A stretch of DNA of 64,000 nt from Rhopalosiphum padi (GCF_020882245.1 NC_083600.1:18166001-18230000), one strand, 5' to 3'. Numbered from the stretch's first letter, positions 12,401 to 25,272 are shown. Notes: generated from the letters alone by a model not told the origin. Program-made: numbers and translations.

Positions 12401-15400
12401 ATGATGTTATGATAAACGGTATTTAATTCGACTGCCATCACGACCGTTTGCTGAGTATAATATTAACCTGCTATGTGTATAATACGTATGGTGAATTTTC
12501 GTATATGTGCGCGCGCCGCGAAGAAAGCAGAAAGCCATCGGGGCTATAATGAATGTAATATATTATTATACATATATATATATAATATACACATAATATA
12601 TGGGTACGTACGTGCCGCCGCCACGACTATATGTATATATTACATGCATTATATACCTATATACTACAGACGGAGAAAGGTCTTGCGCGTTATGTATATA
12701 TGTATTGTGTATAATATGTATATGCGTGTGTGTGTGTGCACGCGTAAAACAGTAATATAGCTAATAATATTATGAACACGTTAAAAATTCCCACTGGACT
12801 ATAATATTATGTATGTAATATGTATAATATAGTAAATTATATTGTGATTGCATTCCTGCGCGGCGACCTAGAAGACTGCAGATTTCTCTGTTGAAGTCTC
12901 CTGCAGATATAGGTGCGCGCTAGTCGAAAATTCGACCTTCGGATTGTTTTTCATATGTCATCACGCTCATCATCAAGGATAAACGTGTGAAGAAAAAAAA
13001 AAACCATTTGTATATCATAATATTATAATCTATCGTTTTCTACTGGAAGACTATAATTCTATTATTATGGTAATTAAAAATCGCATTTAAACCTACCTAC
13101 TGTATAATAACGAAATATGAGTCACTGTCCATTATATGCAATTCGTTAATCATAATATATGTATATTATATATTATAATACTGTACGCAGTAAATTAAAA
13201 TAAATTAATATAATAGTCTTTTCGACTTCCTAGTGTATTGTGGAGCGCATATTCAAGAAAAAAAAGTAAAAAGTTATAACTATTATACGCCGATAGATAC
13301 TAATAATAGGTAGCTTATTATTGCCTAAAACACTATATGGGGGCGAGCAAGAACAGTATAATACCTGTAATGACGACACACGTCATATATGTCTGCCTAC
13401 GTATGACTCACAATATAATAAGTATAAATTTAACTGTTATATCGTTATATGTTAAATACATTTTCACATTGTGCCACTAACACAAAATATTACTAATTAG
13501 TAATTACATAGATAATGTCTGCATGATTGCCATTTGTTGATAATGTGATCAATTAAAAAAAATGTTAAAAATATAATAGGCATTAATAATCATATTTAAT
13601 TAAAATATCATCGTACATTATTATTTATAGTTACTCGTATATAAGTATTTTTTTTAATTCTAAGCGGAACAATAAATAATTAATGTATTGGATATTTAAT
13701 GATATGTATTTTTTAATTTTTTCTAGTGTTTGAAGTCACTTTTTATAACAGTTAAATTTAAATATCGAGGGTAGTCTATAATAGCGAAACGATCAACTCT
13801 GTATGTTTGATGATGTGGGGAAGGGGTGTCAGTGGTGTCACTCTTAGTACTAAAAAAACCGTGAAAGTCGCTCGGTTGTATAGTAAGTTTCGACCGACCG
13901 TTGGTCGTCATTGAGCAAGGTCACTGTAATGGATGTGTTAAATTTGAATTCAATGACAACTCTTTGCATACGTACGAAAAGCGATACTGACAGTGTGTCA
14001 GTCTCTATTTCTTAAGATATTTATTTTTATAATTTCTTTTTCTTTTAGTATTAGGTATGGTATGTTGATCTAATTTGTACCTATATATAAAAAACATCGC
14101 ATATTATATTAAATTATAATATAATATATTAATATTATGTCATAAAATATCGTTGTTATATTAACTTATAGGTAAGCCATTACTATCTACTGTAAAACGA
14201 TTTGTATAGGTTTATGGTAAAATTATCCTGTATTGTCTATATTCTATATAAATATCCTTAGAAAAATTCATTGCGTATTACAGAAATCAATAATATATAC
14301 GCGTAATAGCAATAGTGAAAAGCTTCAAGTTTCTATATGATTAATATTTGTTTAACTACAGAATGATAATTAATAACTAAAGTTATTTGAGAAAAAACTC
14401 TTATGATTATTTTAAGTATTTACAATATTTTGTAATTGCTTAAGTTCTATGAAATGAATTTATTTATATTTAATGTTTAAGCATTTTTACTAAAAATACT
14501 AAACAAGATAATTGAAATCAATATTTATAGAAAAAAATCATGTATTTTAAATGCTTATAATTAGCTTAAATTTAGTCTAATTACTCGTATATTGAAAATC
14601 GCGTTGTGTATAGAAATTTATAAATTTACCTGATCACTTATCCTTTGTCCGATCACGCATCCGATCGGATGCATCATTATTGGATAAGGAGTCAGATGAG
14701 GATGAGTGATCGGATCAAGAAGCGGTTTAAAGTATACCAAATCATCTTACTTACTATGGTAACGACTAAAAAATATAGGTTAGGTAAGTATAAAGTATTT
14801 ATAAACACGGAAGTGTCACCTATAAAAAGTATATTGTATGAAAATAGAAAAAATATAATAAATTTTGAAAAATATTTTGCATTCAAACATTATACAAAAA
14901 TACGATTAGTGACAAAAAATGTCGAGTTAAATATGATTGTTTTAAATTATTTAAATAGCTATATTTATGGTTCTATTACATCTATTTATTTAACTTGTTT
15001 GATATGTACAATACCTTTATAGTAGTTGATTATCATTAAATTTACTAAAAATATTATTAACCACGATTCCATAACCTGTGTATTAGGTATCGACTACGTA
15101 TAATATATTAACCTTGTCCTTACAATATTTTTATAATTTTATTTTATTTCTATGTCTGTATTCGAGTATACAACAAATAAATCATAATAATCTAACACCT
15201 AAATACAAAAATTATAAATGGTTAGGCTACATTCATTGAAGCGTTATGTTAAAACAATGACTAAATAAAAAATAAATATTTATTTTTTTGTTTGGCTATT
15301 TCAATTACGTATTATATTATGTACAATATATCTATATAGGTACCTACTTATTATCTTATTATATGAGTTGTACCAATATTCAATAGTACTATAATATAGT

Positions 15401-16168
15401 CTTCTATAATTTGACAAATAATTTAGGACTTTAGGTATAGTATTAATTTATTGTAATAGGTAATTTTTTTTATTTTTTTATCTATTTTGTTTTTTTATTA
15501 ATTTCATACACAATAATATATTATTAATTATTATAAATGACTTAGGACCGTTAAATTGTTTATAAATAAAATAAATAAATAATATTATTAGTATTATATT
15601 ATACCTATTGTACAATCCAAAATGCGGGAAAGTAGTTTTCAAGTAGACTTAGTGGCAAATTTAAATCTGTTTTGAGATTTTTTATCGCTTCATGAGATCA
15701 ACGGTACGTTTGGTACACGTCTAAATGTCTTATGTTCCGCGTGTGTTAGATAAAGATCAAAACGGTCGGTATCGAATGCTATATAATCTTCAATGGGTAC
15801 CAAGTAGATGGAGTTCGTAGTAACATATCTACTTAGGTACTTGAAGTCTCAAAATAAATAGATTTTTATGAGCTATAGCAGTCGTAACATTATTTTAATT
15901 TTATTTGAAACATCAAACCACAAACAACTTTTACTTGGTGCTTAGACTGCTTAGAGCCTTAGAGGCACCTAGTCAATTCTAAATAACCGAGAATAATTAT
16001 AACTATTGTCTATTTGGTAATAAAGTAATAAACCTAGCATTTTACACCAAGTGTTTTAAATTTGACAAGTTTTTTTACATTATTAACTTGGACATAATAT
16101 AATGACCTACCTACCTAAATAAAATAAATAAAATATTCCATTATAGGAAGAAAGTTATCAATAGTCAA
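12401..16168. other. Non-coding DNA with minor repeats
   Basis: From 12.5 to 12.75 kb composition is mixed, with an alternating GT/GC stretch at 12722-12746 that could form Z-DNA. The remainder is AT-rich. A set of inverted words around a perfect 16-bp palindrome lies at 14637-14715. The longest plus-strand frame here (14645-15022) is mostly Lys, Ile, Asn and Tyr codons and is judged spurious. On the minus strand this could be an intron between the 36.0 kb and 11.7 kb exons, or an intergenic gap. Confidence 0.5.
14637..14715. repeat. Nested inverted repeats around a 16-bp palindrome
   Basis: GCATCCGATCGGATGC at 14657-14672 is perfectly self-complementary. It is flanked by TCCGATCAC (14648-14656), repeated inverted as GTGATCGGA near 14706, and by CTTATCC/GGATAAG. 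Such layered symmetry suggests the core of a small foldback element; no outer ends or target duplication were found. Confidence 0.4.
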
Positions 16169-16338
16169 CAGGCGCGGAACTAGAAATTAAATGAGGGGGG
16201 GGGGGGATAAATACAAAATGTACTCCAAGCACATAAAAGCATAGGCATTGAGTTTAAATTTTGAAATATTTTAAGTAGGTACCTAAGGCCTAAGGGAGGG
16301 GCCTGAAGCCCACATAACCCTCCTTGTATCCGCGCCCG
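16169..16338. mobile_element. hAT-like MITE with 8-bp target-site duplication
   Basis: The element is 170 bp. It starts CAGGCGCGGA and ends TCCGCGCCCG, inverted copies matching at 9 of 10 positions. Both sides carry the same 8 bases, ATAGTCAA (16161-16168 and 16339-16346), the duplication length of hAT transposase insertions. It has a 12-base G run at 16195-16206 and no coding capacity, so it must have been moved by another element's transposase. Its right end resembles that of the 63050-63647 element (see findings). It lies about 410 bp upstream of tRNA-Asp. The intact duplication suggests a fairly recent insertion. Confidence 0.85.
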
Positions 16339-16749
16339 ATAGTCAATATAATATACTAATATAGTATAAAATATTAATAGCCATTAGGTAGGTATTATAA
16401 AATCTATATTCTATTATATTAATTATAATTATTTGTACATTTGTACGGTAGCGATTAGTGACTATAAAAGAATTGCATGTGTAGATATTAATCATTTAAC
16501 CTGTATCAGTATTGTCTATAGAAAGTAGAAGGTATACCTACTTATTACTAATTATGTATTGGCTATGTATACATTTAATAATAATATATATTTTAGGAAT
16601 GAAGTTCTTTTTAATTTGTGATAATTTACATATAAAATAAAAAATTAAATAAGAAATGAATCATATAAATACACAATAACAAATTAACAAATAACTAAAT
16701 ACAAGAAAGCTGAGGTTAAATAATGTAAAAATCCATCGACTAAGCATAA

Positions 16750-16821
16750 TCCTCGGTAGTATAGTGGTAAGTATCCCCGCCTGTCACGCGGGAGACCGGG
16801 GTTCGATTCCCCGCCGGGGAG
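16750..16821 (+). tRNA. tRNA-Asp (anticodon GTC)
   Basis: A 72-nt cloverleaf. The acceptor stem TCCTCGG pairs with CCGGGGA (16814-16820, with one G-U pair), and the discriminator is G at 16821. The D arm contains TAGTATAGTGGT (A box). The anticodon stem CCCGC/GCGGG encloses the loop CTGTCAC, anticodon GTC at 16783-16785. The T arm is CGGGGTTCGATTCCCCG (B box). There is no intron. CTTTTTGCATTTTT downstream provides the pol III stop. All stems pair well, so the gene is likely functional. Confidence 0.96.
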
Positions 16822-17799
16822 GAAAACTTTTTGCATTTTTTAGTTGTGAAAATAACAATATAAGCCAATTATAATAAATTTTATTACTATTTTTTTATTT
16901 TTATTAAGCGCTTATGAAGTTTGAGGAATCGATTGTTATATCAAACTATCGATTTTATTCGTCAATAAATATCACCGTCAAGATAATTTTATTTACAAAA
17001 TTAATGTGACTTATTGGCTTATTAGAATAATTTGAATACCTACCTACTCATACATTTAATGAATGATTAATTGGGTTGACTTTAAAGAAATTGTAATTAT
17101 AATTTAAATTTGTAATTTAATATGTTGTACAGCAATACAGCATTAGTGCATTACATTTTTATAATCATACGTAATATATTGTGTGTGGTTAATGCTATTT
17201 GTAGTGCAGTCATTAGTCACCAATAATAATACTGCAGGCTAATACAGTAATACTGAATTTAATATCTGGGAAATATACATATTACCTGTTGGCCGTAAGC
17301 CCGTAAGGTAACACTAGTAACATAATAGGTACATAACCCAAGTTCCTAACTTAAAATTTATTGTAAACTGTTATGCATAATCGTCTTTTGACAAACATCA
17401 ATAGATTTATTGATTAGTACATTTACTTTGTTAATTTGACAATCTTATTCATTTCATATTAGTACTCAATAAAATTAAAAATTTTAATTAAAGGAATGAA
17501 ATATCAAAGTAAGGGGTAGCCTACGACATTTAAGGTCCGTCAATAGAAAACAGATTCGCTCGTTAAAATACTGCTGTATGTGTACGATAATATTTCATTA
17601 AAAAAATAGGTAATTTTTGGAAAAATATTATAATTTTTATGTATTATTATAATAATAATAATACGTTGGGGTATACCTTAAATTTTCAAACAATAATCTT
17701 TAAAACAATGAATGTTTATCGTGGAAATATTTATATAATATGTTATTTTAAAATTTTATAATAAATAACAACAATATTAAAACATATTAACGTATTAAA
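16822..17799. other. AT-rich spacer between tRNA-Asp and the hAT MITE
   Basis: AT-rich sequence with a short ATT/AAT run near 17645-17660. No gene, promoter or bounded repeat was seen. Confidence 0.6.
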
Positions 17800-17807
17800 C
17801 TGTAGAC

Positions 17808-18045
17808 CAGGGGTCCCCAATTAATATTTTTGAAGGGCCACATTAAGGATCTGAAATTTTTTCACGGGCCATCAAAATTCTAAGTACATATTTACATTAT
17901 TTAAAAACCAATAATATTTAATAAAAATAATAATTTACAATAATAAAACATATAATGTTGTCGTAATAATGTGTTATTTATTATTTGTCTGCGGGCCAGA
18001 TAAAATGTGTTCGGGGGCCCGCGGGCCGCCATTTGGTGACCCATG
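17808..18045. mobile_element. hAT MITE with perfect 8-bp target-site duplication
   Basis: The element is 238 bp. It begins CAGGGGTCCCCAA and ends TTGGTGACCCATG, inverted at 11 of 13 positions. Flanks are identical 8-mers, CTGTAGAC, at 17800-17807 and 18046-18053. Sub-terminal GGGCCAC / GCGGGCCGCC words facing each other are typical of the widespread CAGGGGT..CC hAT class. The interior is AT-rich and non-coding. It inserted about 235 bp upstream of the tRNA-Tyr gene. Confidence 0.92.
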
Positions 18046-18280
18046 CTGTAGACTGTATCCACGATTTAAGAATTGAAAATATTTTAAATGGTATTGTCAA
18101 TTTAATCTGATAAATGTTTGAGTTCCAATGATTTAATATAATGAGCGGTACCTGTTGAATTGTTTCGGACTTATGGTGGTCAACTGTTGCCACTAGATAG
18201 CGTACGATTTACTGTTTTAGCTATTTTATCTCCTACCAAAATGCGTTTAAATATCATGAATTTAACCGATAACAGCATGG

Positions 18281-18371
18281 CCTTCGGTAGCTCAGTTGGT
18301 AGAGCGGTGGACTGTAGCTGGTAAAATCAACAGACATCCATAGGTCGCTGGTTCAAATCCGGCCCGAAGGA
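18281..18371 (+). tRNA. tRNA-Tyr (anticodon GTA) with an 18-nt intron
   Basis: Acceptor stem CCTTCGG pairs with CCGAAGG (18364-18370), followed by discriminator A. The D arm TAGCTCAGTTGG gives a textbook A box. The anticodon GTA is at 18314-18316, and after base G37 (18317) an 18-nt intron runs to 18335, where the anticodon stem resumes with ATCCAT. The intron sits one base 3' of the anticodon, the standard site cut by the eukaryotic tRNA splicing endonuclease; Tyr is the tRNA in which introns are almost universal. The T arm is CTGGTTCAAATCCGG. CTTTTTGCACTTTTTTTT downstream ends transcription. Mature length would be 73 nt. Confidence 0.96.
18318..18335 (+). other. tRNA-Tyr intron
   Basis: CTGGTAAAATCAACAGAC, located between positions 37 and 38 of the tRNA. 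It must be removed by the tRNA splicing endonuclease and ligase to close the anticodon loop. Confidence 0.9.
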
Positions 18372-21072
18372 TTGATACTTTTTGCACTTTTTTTTTCATC
18401 ATTGGATTTATTGATTTTCTATGCCAATTATCCCGTAACATTTCTACTCATTTATTTGGAAAATTAGTGGTTAGAATTCACGTTCCTTTTATTGTTTATC
18501 AATCAAATTAAAAATAAAATGTAATATTCTTTATGTTTTTCATAAATCGTTCAAATTTTGAAGTAGACTAGTGGAGCATAATTTTTCGGGTTATTGTGCT
18601 ATTTTTATAAAAATACTTCCAAAAATGTCAATAGGTAGGTACTTTAATTTCGAGTTAATAAATTTTCATACAAAATATAATATATACGCATTTGAAATGT
18701 AAATGTTTAAAGTTTTTTGAACAATTTTAATATTTTTAAATACAAGTAAATACATTTTATTTTTTAATAGAATACACAATACAATGTATGTTTGAAAACG
18801 TGAGTACATAACTACTCAAGTTATTAAATTATTTGATTTCTAATTATACATTTATGTGTAAATATTTTTAAAAGAAACATTCATTATCTTGAAAATAGAA
18901 TAATTATATTAACGTTTTTCAAAATAATTTTTTACAATATTATATATTATATAGGTTGAAGTCATTACAAAATATTATATTTTTACAATTTATAATTTTA
19001 ACTAGTGTCTAGTGGCGAAACATGGAACTTAGTGGTCCTAACTCCTAGAGCATATAAGTGGTAAGGCATCTTTACGGTATAATAATTAAATTATTCAATA
19101 ATGCTGCTAGAAAGAGTCTTTTGTTATAGAATTTTTTTCGTATTGTAAATTAAATTATTTTTAATATAATTGTGATTTTAATGATAAAAAAAAAATGTAC
19201 AGTGTTTTTTTAATGTAGCGATAAAGGTTCTGTACTTCTCAACTTGGGCGTACATTTGCGGCCCACATAGCCCAATAAGTCAGTGATTTTAACTAATAAT
19301 TTTTAATTTTTAATAATAGCATTAAGTTTTAATTTCATGCTTTTCGTGTTTTGTTAATTTTGAAATTTTGATCGTATTAAAATGTTTGATGTAATTTTTG
19401 GGAAAGAGTATCTTATACAAAGTTACAAAAATTGATTTTACGCTCACAAATATTTATACAAATAGCTTACATCATTTTGACGCGGTTAAAAACTTGTATA
19501 AATGACAAAACCACCAGGTCGTGTTCCACGGTGTAAACTTTTGCAGATTAGTGAAAACTGCTGAACTTATAATTTATAAAGTTATATACATAAAAAAGCT
19601 ACATATAAAATATTAATTATTAAGAAAAATTAAACTATAAATGTTGAATTGTATACTAATATATTATGAGGTGAAGGTACATTTTATTAATCATAGAGCT
19701 CAAAACAGCCAGAATTGTTTAACTCTCAAACCAATTGGTTTAGAAAAAATTTTCTCAGCCTATTTTGACGTAGACATAAATACCTACTGAAAATTTAGTA
19801 TACTACTTATTTAAATGCCTGTATAGTGCTCTAGCGGCCTAGCGCTTCAAACAGAATATGATTATTTTTCGTAAGGGTTATGGGCTTATATGACAATCAG
19901 GTAATGGGCCTACTTACGGGTTAATATAATATGACCAATAACATTTTTTTAAATAAACCTACAGACCACAATAGTTTATTTTTTTGTGCGTTAAATTGTG
20001 TTGTTTTGGCATTATGTTGTATTCCGTATTATAAGTATAAGAAGATAATAAAGTGTAACTATCCACGAGCATCTAAAATCAAAACCCCAATAAATAACAT
20101 CGTTGACCGTAAACAAATTTACAATTTGACTAACAAAAGTTAACTGCGAATTTCAGACAGCAGTATGATTTAGCGACCATCGAATTCGTTATTAATACTA
20201 CGATGTTTATTTAGTGCGTAGGTCGAGACCGGACATCAGACCGCGAAATGTTTTGAACTTGATTTGTTCATAATAATTGGGCACTACAATGGTTTCGGGT
20301 TTTCGACTATTGGATGGTTTTTTTGTTTTTTTTTTTTTAGATAACTATATTATTATAAGTGTACAACTATCGATTGAACTTATTTTTCGAGATGACTAGT
20401 GCGCGTATGGCGTATGTATTTTGAAATACATCAGTCGCTAAGAAAAATGAAATAATAATAATATTTGTACGTCAAATATAAACAAGACAAAGAACCTTTT
20501 TATGGAAGTAGACGTCGAGCATGCACATTTGTTTTACGGTGGGATCATTTTAGATTTAGCATATCACGTTCGTAGAATAATATACGTTTTTTATGTCTTT
20601 TTATATGCACTATAAGAATAATATAATTATTCCTTTTTTAGACGGTTTTAATTATAAATACCTTTATATTATAATTTATAATGATATAGTATCCTTGAGA
20701 TTCATATTTTCAGTTTCAAAACTGTGTGCACGATATTAGTGTCTGTTCGTGTTTTTCATTCTAAATATTGTAATATTAGGTAGTAAGTACCTACAACTAC
20801 AACACAAGTCATTAGTTTCGTTGACAGCTCATTGACAAAATTATTTTCAGCGAGTGAGTGCAATGTTACAGGATAGCAACCAGTAAAAATATTAATAACA
20901 GCTACAGAAATTAAATGGTACATAATAATATTATAAATCGTAAATAATATATAATAATTATATAACATTGTATAAATTATTGAACACGCGCGAACTATTT
21001 TAAATGAAAAAAAAATATACATAATTTTTATTTATAAAATGTATCATGATGAACTATCGATTTTTTATATCT
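18372..21072. other. AT-rich non-coding DNA
   Basis: No exon-like stretch. At 19010-19265 there are GC-richer words (AGTGGCGAAAC, GCGGCCCACATAGCCC) reminiscent of hAT ends, but no paired terminus or target duplication was found. The rest is AT-rich filler. Confidence 0.5.
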
Positions 21073-21469
21073 GTTTCACCAGCACTGCCACTTTCGAATT
21101 TTAATATCGAACCTCGACAGTATTATGCACTTTTTTTTGTACAATTTTTTACAACTAAAACAACATTTTGTACAACCTGCCCCCTCACACACGACCAAAA
21201 TCGTTTTTCCTACAAAATTTTACAAAAAAAAAAAAAATACATAATACTGTATAATTTAAAATTGAATTGTTTTCAATATTTGACAAAGGGAGTGCTGGGG
21301 AAACGTTTTCCCAGCATGCGCATAGGAAAAACGGTTTTTAATCGTGTTTGGAGGAGTATACAAAATTTTGTTTTAGTTGTACAAAGTTGTACAAAAAAAG
21401 TACACAATAGTCATAATACTGTCGAGGTTTATTGATATAAAAATTCGAAAGTGGCAGTGCTGGCGAAAC
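21073..21469. mobile_element. Foldback MITE with ~140-bp inverted arms
   Basis: The left arm (21073-21212) and right arm (21323-21469) are inverted copies. The outer part, from GTTTCACCAGCACTGCC to the CTCGACAGTATTATG word, is nearly identical, and similarity continues through TGTACAA-rich sequence to CGTTTTTCCTA. The loop (21213-21322) has no coding capacity. Inside the loop, at 21291-21318, two further copies of the terminal sequence abut end to end. No clear target-site duplication was seen, so the transposon class is uncertain. An open plus-strand frame across it simply reads through the arms. Confidence 0.8.
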
Positions 21470-23145
21470 GGACCTCTTTTTTTTTAACGTGGTTTAAATA
21501 TAGATATTTTTTATTATTATTATTTTTAGAGTTTAAAATAAGGAGGAGGAAAAGAGTATGAAAAAATTTGAGTACCTACCTGAATATTTAAATATCTTAT
21601 TGATTAGGGTATAGTTATTTTTTAAAAAATAAGCGGGATTCAAGATTCAATCTTCCTGTGTTTTCCCTCAATTCAAACACTAGTTATTATTATACATAAT
21701 ATTATATGTATTAATATGAGTTTATAATTTTTTTAATTGACAGTAAAAATCTAAGTTGTTACAATGGATGTTTTGACTAGTAAAGTATTATAAGTTAATA
21801 CATTACTAATTAAGTTAAAAAAAATAACTTTTAACTATTTAGTCAATGGCAGGCCTTTGTATAATAAGTATACAAATTGTGGCTATTTACGAAAGGATAC
21901 CTAGCTAGTGCATATACATTATAGTTTTGAAATTGTAAAAATATCGATTCGTGTGCATCTGACGTGAACCTTGGAATGTCAATTTCCTATAAGTTGACAG
22001 TTTTTTTTTCAAACAGTTATTACACGCATGGTTTACGCAAACCGTTGAAACCAAAAATAATACAAATAGCAATTATTATGCAACAACTATGTTTTGTATA
22101 ACAGACGGTTTCTTATTGTTGTCGTTGGTAAATATACGAAACATTGATGTAAGTACCTACTGCATGTTTGCATATATTTAGTTATACCCGTATAGGTATA
22201 CAAAGGATTTTCAACAGTCAATTAAGTATGGAGATAATGTGATTACAGACGAATGTCGAACCGAGCCGAACAGTAAATGATGTATAGTGTATTATTATTT
22301 ATCGCATACAGTAATTGAATAATACACTTTAATATGGTGTAAATAGTAAATATAATGAAACAATATATAAAGGTACCTAAACAGTTTGTTTTTTTTATAT
22401 CGCGCACGCCTACAACAAAACTATTAGAATGGCAAAACTATCGTCGTAATAAATAGCTCTACGAAAAAACTTAATCATTATGTTTGTCTTCATGCGGGTA
22501 CGTTTTATAAGGATTTTTAAGTTACCTAGTTAATTTAATTATACCCAATACACTATTATAATGCGTAGCGGCATTTGCATGGGTTGTCGTATGTTGTTTG
22601 ACGGGTGAAATAAAATATTGTCACGACGAAAGCGAATCATTATTATTTTTTAATTTAATTTTTACATTTTTAAACTATTCGTTCCAATTTGATCTCTTTG
22701 AAGACTTTTACATCAAGAAATTTAAGACTTTACATGTTACGTTTTAAATTCGAGCCATCGTGTTAAACCTAAACGTGAATTATGAACATAATAATTGGTA
22801 CCTAGAGGTAAACATCTTATGCCCTATTATTAGCCATCATACTTTTTTAACATTTTAATAATAAAAATATATTGTAATCGTTAGGTAGATTTTTAAAAGG
22901 TATTTTTAATTAGAGACTTGGGCTTTTGATGCACGCATATGCTCTTGTAGTTCTAGTTATCCGATTGCGGATACACAAGAAGTGGGTCAGAGGGTTTGAT
23001 GACTGACAATAATAATAACGATTATTATATTATAATAATTTTATACCAATGTATACCCAAGTATCACTGTATAATATATAGTAGATACCACACGATGGAA
23101 TGTAAAGAAAAGTTAACTCTATATCATATATATATATACGTAAAT

Positions 23146-23201
23146 AAATAGTAAATCTCGCGTACATATATACATATGTAGGTACGCGGGATTTACTATT
23201 T
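23146..23201. ncRNA. 20-bp perfect-stem hairpin, possible small RNA precursor
   Basis: AAATAGTAAATCTCGCGTAC (23146-23165) pairs over all 20 positions with 23182-23201, with one G-U pair if the plus strand is transcribed. The loop is 16 bases. Stem and loop size (56 nt) match a compact pre-miRNA, and the stem has a GC-rich core in an AT-rich region. The lack of bulges also fits a recent inverted repeat or an endo-siRNA source. A T-run follows the stem. No known miRNA seed was recognised. Confidence 0.3.
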
Positions 23202-24911
23202 TTTTTTTTGACTGTACGCGTTACATCATTGTAAACGTTTTTTTTTTTTTATAATACTATTTTTCAAACGCATAACTGCGGTGGTCTTGACACACGGGTC
23301 GTGAGTCTATTCATCGACAAAAACAACGTAAGTATCTATACAGACAATATATTCACAATAAATATACATATTACAATATACGATCTCTCGATTCACGCAG
23401 TACGACAGTATCGTTGTACGTTATTATAACTAATGATAATAACGCGGGTAAGCAGTATATTATAATAATATAAATATACGATGTGTCATATATTGTTTGC
23501 ACACTGTACACACACACACTCGCGCACACACAAACATATTGTATGTACACTGCAGTTCAGCGGTTGCCGAACGATTTATGATCCAGAGTCATATTATTGT
23601 AATGACGTATAGGCGTATAGCATAATATAATATTGCATAAAATATCAGACCGAATCAATAGCCTCGCGGGGCGCTCGTGATTGCTGGAGTACATGTATAA
23701 TAATATTGTGTACGTTGCACGCGTCCTATAGTGTATTCGATAGTTCGATATGCGATGATATTATAATGCAATATAATAACTTTCGGCATCGGCCTCGAGG
23801 AAAAAAGTTCGCTTTTGTCATGAGTAGAGGGGACCCGCCGATCACGGTTTCAATGTCAGTGGTTTTCGACTAAGCAGGATTTGATTTTAAATTTTACAGA
23901 TATTGCTAGATAGGTATACATATTAGCATATTATAATAATTATTAATATGATATAATTAATTGATAATAAGCGGGTCATGTTGTCCATGACGTACAATAT
24001 GGTTTTAATTTTAAAAAGCTTCGTAAAATCTTAATAATAATAATTAAATATGTACCGATATCCATTTTTGAAAATGTTTACTGTTTTTATATATTATAAT
24101 ACATACACAACATCAACAACTATATACAATTATTCGAGCTTTAATCAACTATATACAATACACTATTTAGATAAAAATAATTTTTTTTTTATAATATTTT
24201 TAATTTTATTGTTGTTTGTCTAGAAATATTATATGTGATTAGGTTCCGAAATCCCTTCGTCAAAATAAACACATATAGAATAGATTTGTTTCGTATTTAA
24301 AATTGTATAACTAATAATGACCTAGTTGGTAAATTTTCCCAACCCCAAAAGCTTTAATGATAACAATTAATATGTCCACCGTATTATTTTTTTCTATTTT
24401 GTCTAGCAACAATGCAACATATATTTAAACTTGAAATTGTTTTTATTTTTATTATTAGAACAAACAAGAATATATATATATATATATAATCTGTAATAAA
24501 AATGTAAATAATAGAAAATATGGGGATTGGGGAGCGAGGGTAAAGTATACAAAAGTTAATGGCTTGATAGAAGGAGCGAGGTCCCCTGATCCTACTTCAC
24601 AATTTTAGTCTGTTTTTTGTTTATTTTTTTTAGCTTATATTTTCTTAGTTTTATTTTTTTTATATAATAATAATAGGTTAGGCTAGGTTATCTTAATGCG
24701 ACCGCTATTACTATACTATACATTTGGGAAGGGGGTGTTCAGAGGAGGGCTATAGTTAAATTCGAAAAAAATATTAAAAATTTAAATATAATTATATATT
24801 ATCTGTTAGGGTTTAAGTTGGACAACAAACCAATCAAAATACAAACCACCAAGTGGCTACTTAATATATTATAATATACTACATAGTGTATAATGGGGAT
24901 GAGACAATATT

Positions 24912-24934
24912 ACATTAAAATCGCATTTTAATGT
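24912..24934. repeat. 10-bp hairpin with 3-base loop
   Basis: ACATTAAAAT and ATTTTAATGT are perfect inverted copies around CGC. Likely a simple inverted repeat; no role is evident. Confidence 0.5.
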
Positions 24935-25272
24935 GTCAGATTATTGTGATACACTGTATAATTTTACGAATTTTAATCCCACGACTACTTGTCGTCGATG
25001 TTATGATATAAATGATATTGATATGTTCTAGTCGTAAATTATTATTATTGAGTCCTGTGACATTTCGATTTATTCTAACTATATATTTTATTGATCGATT
25101 GTAGGGAAAACTTTTGATACATATTATGTATACATTATATTATATTATGCGTTATAAATTCGGCGGCGGCGTGTCGATATGTCAAATTAGTATAGGGTTT
25201 TTAATATTTCATACGTTTCAATATGTCAACTTGATTAGGTACTTCGTGACGTTCACGAAAAAATCTCGATGA

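Larger units (their letters stand above)
21470..25272. other. Non-coding DNA with hairpins
   Basis: Mostly AT-rich. It contains a strong 20-bp hairpin (23146-23201), a 10-bp hairpin (24912-24934) and a loosely CpG-containing area at 23.27-23.85 kb with no convincing exon. Short TTAGG-like words near 24675 are too few to be telomeric. Confidence 0.5.

Noticed and set aside
14645..15022. Longest plus-strand frame, 125 codons
   Set aside because: Apart from the palindromic start it is nearly all Lys, Ile, Asn, Tyr and Leu codons from AT-rich DNA, with no domain, no splice signals and no composition change.
19010..19265. Possible further hAT element
   Set aside because: Words resembling hAT ends occur, but no inverted terminus pair or target-site duplication could be found.
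24670..24690. TTAGG-like words suggesting insect telomere repeat
   Set aside because: Only two or three imperfect units; also near 10965. Too few to be meaningful.
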